Shown here: positions 1 to 11,304 of the stretch, piece by piece
Numbering within the stretch: the first letter of the stretch is position 1
Layout: each line of letters opens with the position of its first letter
Assembly (NCBI RefSeq): GCF_006438925.1
Contig: NZ_RCZA01000003.1
Span: forward strand, 472,241-536,240
Source: Pseudomonas mandelii
GTDB lineage: Bacteria; Pseudomonadota; Gammaproteobacteria; Pseudomonadales; Pseudomonadaceae
Direction of reading: 5' to 3'
Length of the DNA: 64,000 nucleotides
Program-made: the position numbers and the translations under genes
Notes under the pieces: generated by a model
Seen by the model: the letters and a program-made list of their open reading frames with translations, nothing else
Told to the model about the DNA's origin: nothing
The model's database searches: none

Positions 1-683
1 ACGATTTCACCCTTGTCCATGAAGATCACGCGGTTGGCCACGGTGCGGGCGAAGCCCATTTCGTGGGTCACGCAGAGCATGGTCATGCCGTCTTCAGCCA
101 GGCCGATCATGGTGTCGAGAACCTCTTTCACCATCTCCGGGTCGAGTGCCGAGGTCGGTTCGTCGAACAGCATGATTTTCGGTTTCATGCACAAGGCCCG
201 GGCAATCGCCACACGCTGCTGCTGCCCGCCGGACAGTTGCCCAGGGAATTTATGCGCCTGCTCCGGAATACGTACGCGCTCCAGGTAGTGCATGGCGATT
301 TCTTCGGCCTTGCGCTTGGGCATCTTGCGCACCCACATCGGTGCCAGCGTGCAGTTCTGCAGGATGGTCAGGTGCGGGAACAGGTTGAAGTGCTGGAACA
401 CCATGCCGACTTCACGGCGTACCGATTCGATCTGCTTGAGGTCGTTGGTCAGCTCCACGCCATCGACCACGATGCGACCCTGCTGGTGTTCTTCCAGACG
501 GTTGAGGCAACGAATGGTGGTGGATTTGCCGGAACCCGACGGGCCGCACAGGACGATACGTTCGCCCTGCTTAACGTTCAGGTTGATGTCTTTCAACACG
601 TGGAACTGGCCGTACCACTTGTTCACGCCCTGCATCTGAATAATGCCTTCAGGGCTCACAGGCTTTTTGATTGCTTCGCTCAT
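1..683 (-). CDS. aapP: General L-amino acid ABC transporter ATP-binding protein AapP (partial)
   Basis: ATPase subunit that powers uptake of polar amino acids through AapQ/AapM at the inner membrane. Translation of the minus strand from the ATG at 683 gives [13 protein letters not shown], then a Walker A (GPSGSGKST), the ABC signature [15 protein letters not shown], Walker B with the catalytic Glu ([14 protein letters not shown]) and a His switch (CVTHEMGFA). The window edge removes only the last roughly 25 residues expected for this 250-residue family. It lies 10 nt after aapM and is the last gene of the aapJQMP operon. Confidence 0.93.
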   Translation of the reverse strand, partial: MSEAIKKPVSPEGIIQMQGVNKWYGQFHVLKDINLNVKQGERIVLCGPSGSGKSTTIRCLNRLEEHQQGRIVVDGVELTNDLKQIESVRREVGMVFQHFNLFPHLTILQNCTLAPMWVRKMPKRKAEEIAMHYLERVRIPEQAHKFPGQLSGGQQQRVAIARALCMKPKIMLFDEPTSALDPEMVKEVLDTMIGLAEDGMTMLCVTHEMGFARTVANRVIFMDKGEI

Positions 684-693
684 TACAGAACTC

Positions 694-1791
694 CTAACGC
701 TTGTGGCCAGTGTCGAGCTTGCGTTCCAGATGCATGGAATAGCGCGACATACCAAAACAGAAAATCCAGAACACCAGGGCCGCGAACACATAGCCTTCGG
801 TGGCCATGCCCAACCATTTCGGGTCGGCGGCGGCTTGTTTGACGCTGTTGAGCAGATCGAACAAACCGATGATGATCACCAGGCTCGTGTCCTTGAACAG
901 CGCAATGAAGGTGTTGACGATGCCGGGGATCACCAGCTTCAGGGCTTGCGGCAGAATCACCAGGCCCATGCTGCGCCAGTAGCCGAGGCCCATCGCTGCA
1001 GCCGCTTCGTACTGACCTTTGGGAATCGCTTGCAGACCACCGCGCACCACTTCGGCGACGTACGCCGACTGGAACAGGATCACGCCGATCAGTGCCCGCA
1101 GCAATTTGTCGAAGTTCATGCCTTCAGGCAGGAACAGCGGCAGCATCACCGAGGACATGAACAGCACCGTGATCAACGGTACGCCGCGCCAGAATTCGAT
1201 GAAGGTCACGCAGACCACCCGAATCGCCGGCATGTTCGAACGACGGCCCAGTGCCAGGACAATACCCAGCGGCAATGCACCGGCAATACCGACGGTGGCG
1301 ATCACCAGGGTCAGCATCAAGCCGCCCCATTGGCTGGTCGCCACGGTGCTCAGACCGAAGAGGCCGCCCTGCAACAGGAAGTAGGCAATGATCGGGTACA
1401 GCACCAGGAAGCTCAGCCCGTATACCGCTTTACGGTGAAAGCGCGAGATAAACAACGGTGCCACGCCGATGACCGCCAGCCACACGGTCAGGTCCACGCG
1501 CCAGCGCAGGTCTGTCGGGTAGTAGCCGTACATGAACTGGCCGAAGCGCTGGTGGATGAACACCCAGCAGGCGCCCTCCTTCGTGCAGTCGGCGCGCGTG
1601 GTGCCAACCCAGTTGGCATCGAGGATCGCCCAGCTCAGGATCGGCGGCACCACCAGGTAGATCAGGTAGAACGCGAACAGGGTCAGCAGGGTATTGAGCC
1701 AGCTGGAGAACATGTTGGCGCGCATCCACGCCACGACACCGATACTGCGGTTCGGGGGCGGCATGTCAGGTTTGAAAGTATGAGTCGTCAT
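694..1791 (-). CDS. aapM: General L-amino acid ABC transporter permease AapM
   Basis: Inner-membrane permease of 365 residues of the HisM/GltK type, pairing with AapQ. It has several hydrophobic spans and a long periplasmic loop early in the protein, as usual for AapM, which is larger than a plain HisM. The C-terminal half carries the EAA loop ([29 protein letters not shown]) that contacts the ATPase. It starts 10 nt downstream of the aapQ stop, so translation is probably coupled. Substrate range (Glu, Gln, Asp, His and others) is known for the family and inferred here. Confidence 0.93.
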   Translation of the reverse strand: MTTHTFKPDMPPPNRSIGVVAWMRANMFSSWLNTLLTLFAFYLIYLVVPPILSWAILDANWVGTTRADCTKEGACWVFIHQRFGQFMYGYYPTDLRWRVDLTVWLAVIGVAPLFISRFHRKAVYGLSFLVLYPIIAYFLLQGGLFGLSTVATSQWGGLMLTLVIATVGIAGALPLGIVLALGRRSNMPAIRVVCVTFIEFWRGVPLITVLFMSSVMLPLFLPEGMNFDKLLRALIGVILFQSAYVAEVVRGGLQAIPKGQYEAAAAMGLGYWRSMGLVILPQALKLVIPGIVNTFIALFKDTSLVIIIGLFDLLNSVKQAAADPKWLGMATEGYVFAALVFWIFCFGMSRYSMHLERKLDTGHKR

Positions 1792-1801
1792 GCGCTTTTC
1801 C

Positions 1802-2983
1802 TTACCGCTCGATCAGCGCAATGCGCTTGTTGTACCAGTTCATCAGCAGGGAAATGCTGATACTGATCGCCAGGTACACGCTCATGGTGATAGCAATCAC
1901 CTCGATCGCCTGTCCGGTCTGGTTCAGCACCGTACCGGCAAACAACGACACCATCTCCGGATAACCGATACCGGCCGCCAGCGAGGAGTTCTTCGCCAGG
2001 TTCAGGTATTGGCTGGTCAGCGGTGGAATGATCACGCGCAGGGCTTGCGGGATGATCACCTTGCGCAGGGTCGGACCGTTGCGCAATCCCAGCGAGTGCG
2101 CCGCTTCCGTCTGGCCGTGGCTGACCGACTTGATGCCCGAACGTACGATCTCGGCGATGAACGCCGCGGTGTACACCGTCAGGGCCAGGGTCAGCGCCAG
2201 CAGCTCCGGGATCAGCACCCAGCCACCGACGAAGTTGAAGCCTTGCAGCTTCGGCATTTCCCAGTGCAGCGGCGCGCCGAAGATCAATGCGCACAGCGCA
2301 GGGATCACCAGGAACAGCGCCAGCCCCACCCAGAACTTGTGGAACGGTACGCCGGTCGCTTCGAAGCGTTTGGTCGCCCAGCGGCTCATCAGCACGATGG
2401 CGACAATGGCCACGACGACGCTGACCACAAACGGCCAGAAACCATCCGCCGTCAACGCGGCCGGCATGTTCAGGCCGCGACTGCTGACAAAGAAGGTATC
2501 GCCGAAGTTATGGCTGTTGCGTGGCCCCGGCATGGTCAGGAACACCGCGAAGTACCAGAACAGGATTTGCAGCAGCGGCGGAATGTTGCGGAAGACTTCC
2601 ACATAAACAGTCGCCAGCTTGCTGATGATCCAGTTCTTCGACAGCCGTGACACACCAACGATGAACCCGAGGATCGTCGCCAGGATCACGCCGATGAAGG
2701 TCACCAGCAGCGTGTTGAGCAGGCCGATGACAAACACCCGGGCATAGCTGTCCGATTCGGTGTAGTCGATCAGGTGTTGAGCGATGCCGAAACCGGCACT
2801 GCGCTCCAGAAAGCTGAAGCCGGAGGTAATGCCCCGGTGTTGAAGGTTGGTCTGCGTGTTGTCGAACAGATACCAGCCCATCGAGACCACCGCCACAATG
2901 GTGATGATCTGAAATAGCCACGCACGCACTTTTGGATCGCTGAGGCTGAGCCTCTGCTTTGGTGCGCCGATTGAATTTTGCAT
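1802..2983 (-). CDS. aapQ: General L-amino acid ABC transporter permease AapQ
   Basis: Inner-membrane permease of 393 residues, partner of AapM. An N-terminal span follows a short basic tail. The EAA motif is present near the C-terminus (GQTEAAHSLGLRNGPTLRKVIIPQALRVIIPP), followed by SQYLNLAKNSSLA, the typical end of the conserved permease core. The protein has the extra periplasmic segment seen in Aap-type permeases. It is separated from aapJ by 65 nt that contain a perfect 12-bp hairpin. Confidence 0.93.
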   Translation of the reverse strand: MQNSIGAPKQRLSLSDPKVRAWLFQIITIVAVVSMGWYLFDNTQTNLQHRGITSGFSFLERSAGFGIAQHLIDYTESDSYARVFVIGLLNTLLVTFIGVILATILGFIVGVSRLSKNWIISKLATVYVEVFRNIPPLLQILFWYFAVFLTMPGPRNSHNFGDTFFVSSRGLNMPAALTADGFWPFVVSVVVAIVAIVLMSRWATKRFEATGVPFHKFWVGLALFLVIPALCALIFGAPLHWEMPKLQGFNFVGGWVLIPELLALTLALTVYTAAFIAEIVRSGIKSVSHGQTEAAHSLGLRNGPTLRKVIIPQALRVIIPPLTSQYLNLAKNSSLAAGIGYPEMVSLFAGTVLNQTGQAIEVIAITMSVYLAISISISLLMNWYNKRIALIER

Positions 2984-3012
2984 GAAGTGCCCCGCAAATA
3001 ATGGAACAGAAC

Positions 3013-3041
3013 ATCACCCGGTGGTTGGCCCACCGGGTGAT
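3013..3041 (-). other. Intercistronic hairpin between aapJ and aapQ
   Basis: A perfect 12-bp inverted repeat (arms 3013-3024 and 3030-3041) with a 5-nt loop, just after the aapJ stop. There is no T-run after it on the minus strand, so it is not a simple terminator. Hairpins at this position in binding-protein-dependent operons often protect the upstream mRNA and raise binding-protein levels over permeases; that role is inferred here. Confidence 0.7.
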
Positions 3042-3048
3042 AGAACCA

Positions 3049-4077
3049 TCAGCGCACTGGTGGTGCGTATTGAATGCCGCCGTTGTTCCACAGAGCGTTC
3101 AGCCCGCGGTCGATGGCCAGTGGAGTGCCTTTGCCGAGGTTTTTCTCGAACACTTCACCGTAGTTACCCACTTGCTTGACGATCTGCACGACCCAGTCTT
3201 TCTTCACTTTCAGGTCTTTGCCGTATTCACCGTCAGCGCCCAGCAGACGAGCAACGTCCGGGTTCTTGGTGGCTTTGGCTTCAGCTTCGACGTTTTTCTG
3301 GGTGATACCCATTTCTTCAGCGTTGAGCATCGCGAACAGGGTCCACTTGACGATGCTGAACCACTCTTCGTCGCCTTTACGCACGACCGGGCCCAGAGGC
3401 TCCTTGGAGATGGTTTCCGGCAGAACGACATAGTCGGTCGGGGTCGCCAGCTTGCTGCGTTGTGCGTAGAGCTGGGATTTGTCGGAGGTCAGTACGTCGC
3501 AACGACCGGATTCCAGCGACTTGGCGCTTTCATCGGAGGTGTCGAAGGTGATCGGGGTGTATTTCAGACCATTGCCACGGAAGTAGTCGGAAACGTTCAG
3601 CTCGGTCGTGGTACCGGCTTGAATGCAGATGGTGGCGCCGTCGAGCTCTTTCGCGCTCTTCACGCCCAGCTTGTTGTTCACCAGGAAGCCGATGCCGTCG
3701 TAGTACGTCACGCCAGCAAACACCAGACCCATGCCCGAATCGCGGGAGCTGGTCCAGGTGGTGTTACGCGACAGCACGTCGATTTCGCCGGACTGCAGCG
3801 CGGTGAAACGCTCTTTGGCGTTCAACTGGCTGAATTTGACCTTGGTCGCGTCGCCGAATACGGCAGCGGCCACAGCGCGGCAGACGTCGGCATCGATACC
3901 GATGATCTTGCCAGTCGAATCCGGTACCGAGAAGCCCGGCAGACCGTCACTGACGCCGCACTGTACGAAACCTTTCTTCTGCACTGCATCCAGGGTTGCA
4001 CCCGCCTGAGCGAACCCACTGACACCGAGTACTGCGGCTGCAGTCACGATAGCCAGGGTGGATTTCAACATCTTCAT
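3049..4077 (-). CDS. aapJ: General L-amino acid-binding periplasmic protein AapJ
   Basis: Periplasmic solute-binding protein of 342 residues (SBP_bac_3). The start MKMLKSTLAIVTAAAVLGVSGFAQA is a clear Sec signal peptide cleaved near residue 25. The mature part has the family pattern GVSDGLPGFSVPDSTGKIIGIDADVCRAVAAAVFGD, then NTTWTSSRDSGMGLVFAG. It is the first gene of the operon; GGAGG lies 7 nt upstream of the ATG. It delivers amino acids to AapQ/AapM in the periplasm. Matches the position and length of P. aeruginosa PA3858 in synteny with the estB/rhlB/dau genes that follow. Confidence 0.95.
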   Translation of the reverse strand: MKMLKSTLAIVTAAAVLGVSGFAQAGATLDAVQKKGFVQCGVSDGLPGFSVPDSTGKIIGIDADVCRAVAAAVFGDATKVKFSQLNAKERFTALQSGEIDVLSRNTTWTSSRDSGMGLVFAGVTYYDGIGFLVNNKLGVKSAKELDGATICIQAGTTTELNVSDYFRGNGLKYTPITFDTSDESAKSLESGRCDVLTSDKSQLYAQRSKLATPTDYVVLPETISKEPLGPVVRKGDEEWFSIVKWTLFAMLNAEEMGITQKNVEAEAKATKNPDVARLLGADGEYGKDLKVKKDWVVQIVKQVGNYGEVFEKNLGKGTPLAIDRGLNALWNNGGIQYAPPVR

Positions 4078-5201
<1,124 letters not shown>

Positions 5202-5299
5202 CGGTTTATGTGAAAAGCAGCCCATTGATCCATCCCCCTACGCCGCGCCCGATTCTTGCATTACACTGGCCGGCGTATATTCCTTAATCAATTGATGAG

Positions 5300-6787
5300 A
5301 TGACCGTGCTCAAAGCACTCAAGAAAATGTTCGGTAAAAGCGAGACTGAGCAGCTCGCGCCAGTCTCCAGCGCTCCGTCTCACCATCCCAGCCACCGCAC
5401 CGACGGTAATCAGTCTGGTCGGACCGCAACCGTAGCGGTACCGAAGCACGAGCCGATGACCACACCGGCCGTCCAACCCGTTGAGGCTCAAGCCTCTGAA
5501 GAACCAAGCAGCGAAGCTGCAAAACCTGCCCGACCGCGTCGCGAACCGAAGCCAAAAGCACCGGTTATCCCTTGGAAACTCGAAGACTTTGCCGTCGCCC
5601 CCCTGGAAGGCAAAACCCGTTTCCACGATTTCAAACTCGCCCCCGAACTGATGCACGCCATCCAGGACCTGGGCTTCCCGTATTGCACGCCGATCCAGGC
5701 ACAAGTCCTCGGCTTCACCCTGGCCGGCAAAGATGCAATTGGCCGCGCCCAGACCGGCACCGGCAAAACCGCAGCGTTCCTGATTTCGATCATCACTCAG
5801 TTGCTGGAAACCCCACCGCCGAAAGAGCGCTACATGGGCGAGCCGCGGGCGCTGATCATTGCGCCGACCCGTGAACTGGTGGTGCAGATCGCCAAGGACG
5901 CGGCCGACCTGACCAAATACACCGGCCTCAACGTCATGACGTTCGTCGGCGGCATGGACTTCGACAAGCAGCTCAAGCACCTCGAAGCCCGTCATTGCGA
6001 CATCCTCGTGGCCACCCCGGGTCGTCTGCTGGATTTCAACCAGCGCGGCGACGTGCACCTGGACATGGTCGAAGTCATGGTCCTGGACGAAGCCGACCGG
6101 ATGCTCGACATGGGTTTCATCCCACAAGTGCGTCAGATCATTCGCCAGACTCCGCCGAAGAACGAGCGTCAGACGCTGCTGTTCTCCGCGACCTTCACCG
6201 AAGACGTGATGAACCTGGCCAAGCAATGGACCACCGACCCGTCGATCGTCGAGATCGAGTCGCAGAACGTGGCCAGCGAAAATGTCGAGCAACACATCTA
6301 TGCCGTCGCCGGTGCCGACAAATACAAACTGCTCTACAACCTGGTCAACGACAACGGTTGGGAGCGGGTGATGGTGTTTGCCAACCGCAAGGATGAAGTG
6401 CGGCGCATCGAAGAACGCCTGGTGCGCGATGGCGTCAATGCCGCGCAGCTGTCCGGCGACGTGCCGCAGCACAAGCGCATCAAGACTCTGGAAGGTTTCC
6501 GCGAAGGCAAGATCCGCGTCCTGGTCGCCACTGATGTGGCCGGTCGCGGCATTCACATCGACGGTATCAGCCACGTGATCAACTTCACCCTGCCGGAAGT
6601 CCCGGACGACTATGTGCACCGCATCGGCCGTACCGGTCGTGCCGGCGCCGATGGTGTGTCCATCAGTTTTGCCGGTGAAGACGATTCCTACCAGCTACCG
6701 TCCATCGAGGCGCTGCTGGGTCGCAAGATCAGCTGCGAAACGCCACCGACGCATCTGCTGCGGGCGGTTGAGCGCAAGCGCCCGTAA
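5300..6787 (+). CDS. rhlB: DEAD-box ATP-dependent RNA helicase RhlB
   Basis: RNA helicase of 495 residues. The order is: a low-complexity basic/Pro-rich N-terminal extension (about residues 1-90), Q motif (TPIQAQ), motif I AQTGTGKT, Ia [20 protein letters not shown], motif II DEAD, motif III SAT, then the C-terminal RecA domain with GRGIHIDG and HRIGRTGR. RhlB acts with RNase E in the degradosome in E. coli; the long N-terminal extension is usual for Pseudomonas RhlB and could interact with partners. It is syntenic with PA3861, immediately before dauB. A strong terminator follows. Confidence 0.92.
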   Translation: MTVLKALKKMFGKSETEQLAPVSSAPSHHPSHRTDGNQSGRTATVAVPKHEPMTTPAVQPVEAQASEEPSSEAAKPARPRREPKPKAPVIPWKLEDFAVAPLEGKTRFHDFKLAPELMHAIQDLGFPYCTPIQAQVLGFTLAGKDAIGRAQTGTGKTAAFLISIITQLLETPPPKERYMGEPRALIIAPTRELVVQIAKDAADLTKYTGLNVMTFVGGMDFDKQLKHLEARHCDILVATPGRLLDFNQRGDVHLDMVEVMVLDEADRMLDMGFIPQVRQIIRQTPPKNERQTLLFSATFTEDVMNLAKQWTTDPSIVEIESQNVASENVEQHIYAVAGADKYKLLYNLVNDNGWERVMVFANRKDEVRRIEERLVRDGVNAAQLSGDVPQHKRIKTLEGFREGKIRVLVATDVAGRGIHIDGISHVINFTLPEVPDDYVHRIGRTGRAGADGVSISFAGEDDSYQLPSIEALLGRKISCETPPTHLLRAVERKRP

Positions 6788-6806
6788 CGCGGGTCGCACC
6801 AAAAGA

Positions 6807-6840
6807 GGCGCAGCCGGAAACGGACTGCGCTTTTTTTTCG
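6807..6840 (+). terminator. Rho-independent terminator of rhlB
   Basis: Stem of about 9 bp (GCGCAGCCG / CGG-A-CTGCGC with one bulge) closed by a GAAA loop, directly followed by eight T residues, 20 nt after the rhlB stop. Confidence 0.9.
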
Positions 6841-6926
6841 TCCGTTTTTTTTAACAGGAGCTTGCTCGCGATAACTAAAAGTCCATAATGGACAAATTAG
6901 TTTACTTCCAGCTCCCGGAGCCGACC

Positions 6927-7874
6927 ATGTCCAGTACGCCTTATGTGATCACCCAACCTCAGGCCCGTGAGCTACTGGCGCAGGTCGACGTGCCGCAGAT
7001 CCTGCGCAAATTGTTCCGCGACCTGGCCGCCGGGCAAGCTGTGCAACCGGCGCAGCAGCTGGTGGAGTTTCCACAGGGCGCTGGCGACTTCATCAACTAC
7101 CTGGGCGTGCTGGCCGAAGACGGCGTTTACGGGGTCAAGACCTCGCCGTACATCGTGCGCGAACAAGGTCCGCTGGTGACCGCCTGGACGCTGCTGATGT
7201 CGATGCAGACCGGCCAGCCGCTGTTGCTCTGTGATGCCGGTGAACTGACCACGGCGCGCACCGCTGCAACAACTGCCGTGGCGGTCGACGCCCTCGCCCC
7301 GCCGAAGGCCCGACGCTTGGCAATCATCGGCAGCGGCAAGGTCGCCCAGGCGCACTTGCACTACGTCAAAGGCTTGCGCGACTGGCAGAGCATCAGCCTC
7401 TACTCGCCGAGCCTGAGCGACAAGAATCCCGAAGTATTGGCACAGCTCAAAAGCCTCGATCCACGGCTGACCATCGTCGACAGTCGTGAAGCAGCGGTTC
7501 AAGACGCCGACGTGATCATGCTCTGCACCTCGTCCGCAGGCCCGGTGATCGACCCGTCAAGCTTGAGCAAACCGGCGCTGATCACCTCCATCAGCACCAA
7601 CGCACCGCGTGCCCATGAAGTACCGCCGCAGAGCCTCAACGACATGCAAGTGTTCTGCGACTATCGTCTGACCACCCCGGGCTCGGCCGGCGAGATGCTG
7701 ATTGCCGGTGAACAACATGGCTGGGACAAAAACGCGATCATCGGCGACCTGCCCGATCTGCTCAGCGAAAAAGTGCAGCGCCCTGGCTACGACCGTCATG
7801 TGTTCTTCCGCTCCATTGGTCTGGGCCTGGAAGACATCGCGCTGGCCAATGCCATCTACCGCCTACAGCACTAA
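6927..7874 (+). CDS. dauB: NAD(P)H-dependent anabolic L-arginine dehydrogenase DauB (ornithine cyclodeaminase family)
   Basis: Ornithine cyclodeaminase/mu-crystallin family enzyme of 315 residues. In P. aeruginosa DauB reduces 2-ketoarginine plus ammonia to L-arginine, completing D- to L-arginine racemization begun by DauA. The Rossmann motif is IIGSGKVAQAHLHYV (about residue 135); the family core DAGELTTARTAATTAVAVD precedes it. I start at 6927 (MSSTPYVI) because CGGAG lies 7 nt upstream; an in-frame ATG at 6888 lacks a ribosome site. dauA and dauR follow on the same strand, as in PA3862-PA3864. Confidence 0.88.
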   Translation: MSSTPYVITQPQARELLAQVDVPQILRKLFRDLAAGQAVQPAQQLVEFPQGAGDFINYLGVLAEDGVYGVKTSPYIVREQGPLVTAWTLLMSMQTGQPLLLCDAGELTTARTAATTAVAVDALAPPKARRLAIIGSGKVAQAHLHYVKGLRDWQSISLYSPSLSDKNPEVLAQLKSLDPRLTIVDSREAAVQDADVIMLCTSSAGPVIDPSSLSKPALITSISTNAPRAHEVPPQSLNDMQVFCDYRLTTPGSAGEMLIAGEQHGWDKNAIIGDLPDLLSEKVQRPGYDRHVFFRSIGLGLEDIALANAIYRLQH

Positions 7875-7886
7875 CACCACAGACCC

Positions 7887-9159
<1,273 letters not shown>

Positions 9160-9252
9160 CGTTCAGACGTCAGGTGACGTGTCGACACGATTGCGGCAAA
9201 CTTCCAGCGCCCTTTTTTGACGGGGCGCTGATGCTGTCTGGAGCTCCACTTT

Positions 9253-9909
9253 ATGAACGCCCAAGAACAAGAACCGGCCGGTGATGACTCTGCATTGAAG
9301 AGCTCACCGCTGGACAATTTCCGCGCGATCGCCGACGCCATCGCCACGTTGTTCTTTCCGCACGCCGAGGTGGTGCTGCACGATCTGCGTACCCAGAAGG
9401 TCGACTACATCGCCAACAACCTGTCCAAACGGGAAATCGGTGACGACTCGGCGCTGGAGGACATGCTCAGCGAAGAGATCAGCGAACGAAACATCGGACC
9501 GTACGAAAAGCTCAATTGGGATGGCCAGAAGATTCGCAGCCTGAGCAGCGTGCTGCGCGACAGCGAAGGTCATCCGCTGGCGGTGCTGTGCATTAATCTG
9601 AATATTTCGTTGTTCGAAAATGCCAAAGCCGCTCTGGATCTGTTCCTGTCACCGAGCAAGTTGATTCCGCAGCCCGATTCACTGTTTCGCGATGACTGGC
9701 AGGAGCGGATCAACACCTTCCTCCACGCCTGGCTGCGCGAACGTCAGCTGAGCCTGAACCTGCTGACCCGTGACCATAAGCGCGAACTGGTGCTGGCACT
9801 GCACGCCGAAGGCGCCTTCAAAGGTAAAAGCGCCTCCAACTATGTGGCGAACGTGCTGAACATGGGGCGGGCAACGGTGTACAAACATTTGAAAGAACTG
9901 AAAGGCTGA
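9253..9909 (+). CDS. dauR: Transcriptional regulator DauR (YheO-like PAS + HTH)
   Basis: Regulator of 218 residues. The first part, about residues 18-125, is a YheO-type PAS domain (ADAIATLFFPHAEVVLHDLRTQKVDYIANNLSKREIGDDS). The end holds a helix-turn-helix (ALHAEGAFKGKSASNYVANVLNMGRATVYKHLKELKG). In P. aeruginosa DauR represses dauBA and responds to 2-ketoarginine. Position at the end of dauBA supports this call. The 93-nt gap after dauA may carry its own promoter, which I cannot define. Confidence 0.87.
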   Translation: MNAQEQEPAGDDSALKSSPLDNFRAIADAIATLFFPHAEVVLHDLRTQKVDYIANNLSKREIGDDSALEDMLSEEISERNIGPYEKLNWDGQKIRSLSSVLRDSEGHPLAVLCINLNISLFENAKAALDLFLSPSKLIPQPDSLFRDDWQERINTFLHAWLRERQLSLNLLTRDHKRELVLALHAEGAFKGKSASNYVANVLNMGRATVYKHLKELKG

Positions 9910-9913
9910 AACC

Positions 9914-9943
9914 TGTGGCGAGGGAGCACGCTCCCTCGCCACA
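9914..9943. repeat. Short palindromic element (TGTGGCGAGGGAGC type)
   Basis: Perfect 14-bp inverted repeat (9914-9927 and 9930-9943) with only 2 nt between the arms, sitting between the convergent ends of dauR and hmp. The sequence type is common in fluorescent pseudomonads. It lacks T-runs but could still act as a bidirectional stop. Confidence 0.75.
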
Positions 9944-9961
9944 GAGTACCCGGCGTAAGCG

Positions 9962-11143
9962 TTACTCCAGCGCCGAAGCCGGCCCGAAGAACTCGTAACG
10001 GCTTTGCTTCTCCGGTACACCCAGCGCTTTCAGGTGACGCTTGACCGCCGCCATGAAGCCTTTAGGACCGAGGAAGTACGCGTCCAGATCGCGCTGCTGC
10101 GGCAACCACTCACCCAGTTGCTCCTGGCTCAACAACCCAACCTTGTCCGCCGCCGGGCTTACGCCATCATCTTCGTCGTAGCAATAGAAGCGTTTGAGTT
10201 GCGGATGACGCTCGGCCAAGCCATCAATCCAGTCGCGGAAGGCGTGAACGCTACCGTTGCGTGCACAGTGGATAAAGTGCACCGGCCGTTCGGTCGCCAG
10301 CGCCGCTTCGAGCATCGCCAGAGTCGGAGTGATGCCGACGCCGCCGCTGATCAGCACCAACGGTTTGTCGCTGTCGGTCAGGGTGAATTCGCCCGATGGC
10401 GGGAACAACTGAATTTTTGCGCCAACATGCAGTTGATCGTGCAGGTGGTTGGAGGCGCGGCCACCGGTTTCACGTTTGACGCTGATCCGGTACTGGCCCT
10501 TGTTGGCCAAGGCCGACAGCGAATAGTTACGACGAATCTCTTCGCCATCGAGGATCAGTTTCATGCCGATGTACTGACCTGGCTCTGCCGCCAGAATCGG
10601 GCCTTTGTCCGCTGGTTCGAAGTAGAACGAGATAATTTCCGCGCTCTCCTCGACCTTGGCCACCACGATGAATTCCCGCGCCCCGCGCCAGCCGCCTGGA
10701 GCCTGTTCCTTTTGGTCGTAGATGCTGGTTTCGGCGCCGATCAGGATGTCGGCCAATTGACCGTAAGCAGCCCCCCAGGCGGCCATCACTTCAGGAGTGG
10801 CGATTTCGTCGCCCAGCACTTCAGAGATGGCTCGCAGCAGGCAGGCGCCGACAATCGGGTAGTGTTCCGGGAGGATTTGCAGGGCCACGTGCTTGTTGAT
10901 GATCTTGGCCACCAGGTCACCCAACTGGTCGAGCTGGTCGATGTGCCGCGCATACATCAAGACACCGTTCGCCAGGGCACGCGGCTGATCACCGCTGGCC
11001 TGGTGGGCCTGGTTGAACAGCGGGCGGACTTCCGGGTACTCGGACAGCATCATGCGGTAGAAATGAGTGATCAATGCTTCGCCACCACTTTCCAGCAAGG
11101 GCACAGTGGATTTGACGATTGCACGGTCTTGAACGCTAAGCAT
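9962..11143 (-). CDS. hmp: Flavohemoprotein, nitric oxide dioxygenase
   Basis: Cytoplasmic NO dioxygenase of 393 residues (2 NO + 2 O2 + NAD(P)H to 2 nitrate), also called fhp in Pseudomonas. Order: globin domain 1-140 with distal Tyr29 and Gln53 and proximal haem ligand His85; FAD-binding barrel about 150-255 with RNYSLS; NAD-binding domain from about 260 with SGGVGITP. The last residues (YEFFGPASALE) match the family. The gene is divergent from norR; the 156-nt shared region contains NorR-type sites and a candidate sigma54 promoter. Confidence 0.96.
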   Translation of the reverse strand: MLSVQDRAIVKSTVPLLESGGEALITHFYRMMLSEYPEVRPLFNQAHQASGDQPRALANGVLMYARHIDQLDQLGDLVAKIINKHVALQILPEHYPIVGACLLRAISEVLGDEIATPEVMAAWGAAYGQLADILIGAETSIYDQKEQAPGGWRGAREFIVVAKVEESAEIISFYFEPADKGPILAAEPGQYIGMKLILDGEEIRRNYSLSALANKGQYRISVKRETGGRASNHLHDQLHVGAKIQLFPPSGEFTLTDSDKPLVLISGGVGITPTLAMLEAALATERPVHFIHCARNGSVHAFRDWIDGLAERHPQLKRFYCYDEDDGVSPAADKVGLLSQEQLGEWLPQQRDLDAYFLGPKGFMAAVKRHLKALGVPEKQSRYEFFGPASALE

Positions 11144-11191
11144 AAGGCGACTCCTGATCTACTTGGATTGCTAACTGACTGCCTTGTACTT

Positions 11192-11207
11192 ATCAGTTTT
11201 CGTGCCA
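11192..11207 (-). promoter_or_regulatory. Candidate sigma54 promoter of hmp
   Basis: On the minus strand TGGCAC (11207-11202) is a consensus -24 element; after 5 nt the -12 element reads CTGA rather than TTGC, so the match is partial. It lies about 50 nt upstream of the hmp start and 42 nt from the nearest NorR-type site, a geometry suited to an enhancer-dependent promoter. Confidence 0.5.
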
Positions 11208-11248
11208 GAAAATAAAACCTTAAAAATCAATATGTTAAATTCTTCATA

Positions 11249-11304
11249 GTCATATCGACACACACTGACTTATAGTCATACCGACTACATGGAGTCACTA
11301 TGAC
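11249..11304. promoter_or_regulatory. Three GT-N7-AC NorR-type binding sites
   Basis: Three 11-bp matches to the NorR consensus GT-N7-AC occur at 11249-11259 (GTCATATCGAC), 11275-11285 (GTCATACCGAC) and 11294-11304 (GTCACTATGAC). E. coli norR also has three such enhancers. The third overlaps the norR start codon, which suggests direct autoregulation. Confidence 0.75.

Noticed and set aside
5288..6619. A 443-codon minus-strand frame opposite rhlB
   Set aside because: All helicase motifs are on the plus strand; the antisense frame is a composition artefact.
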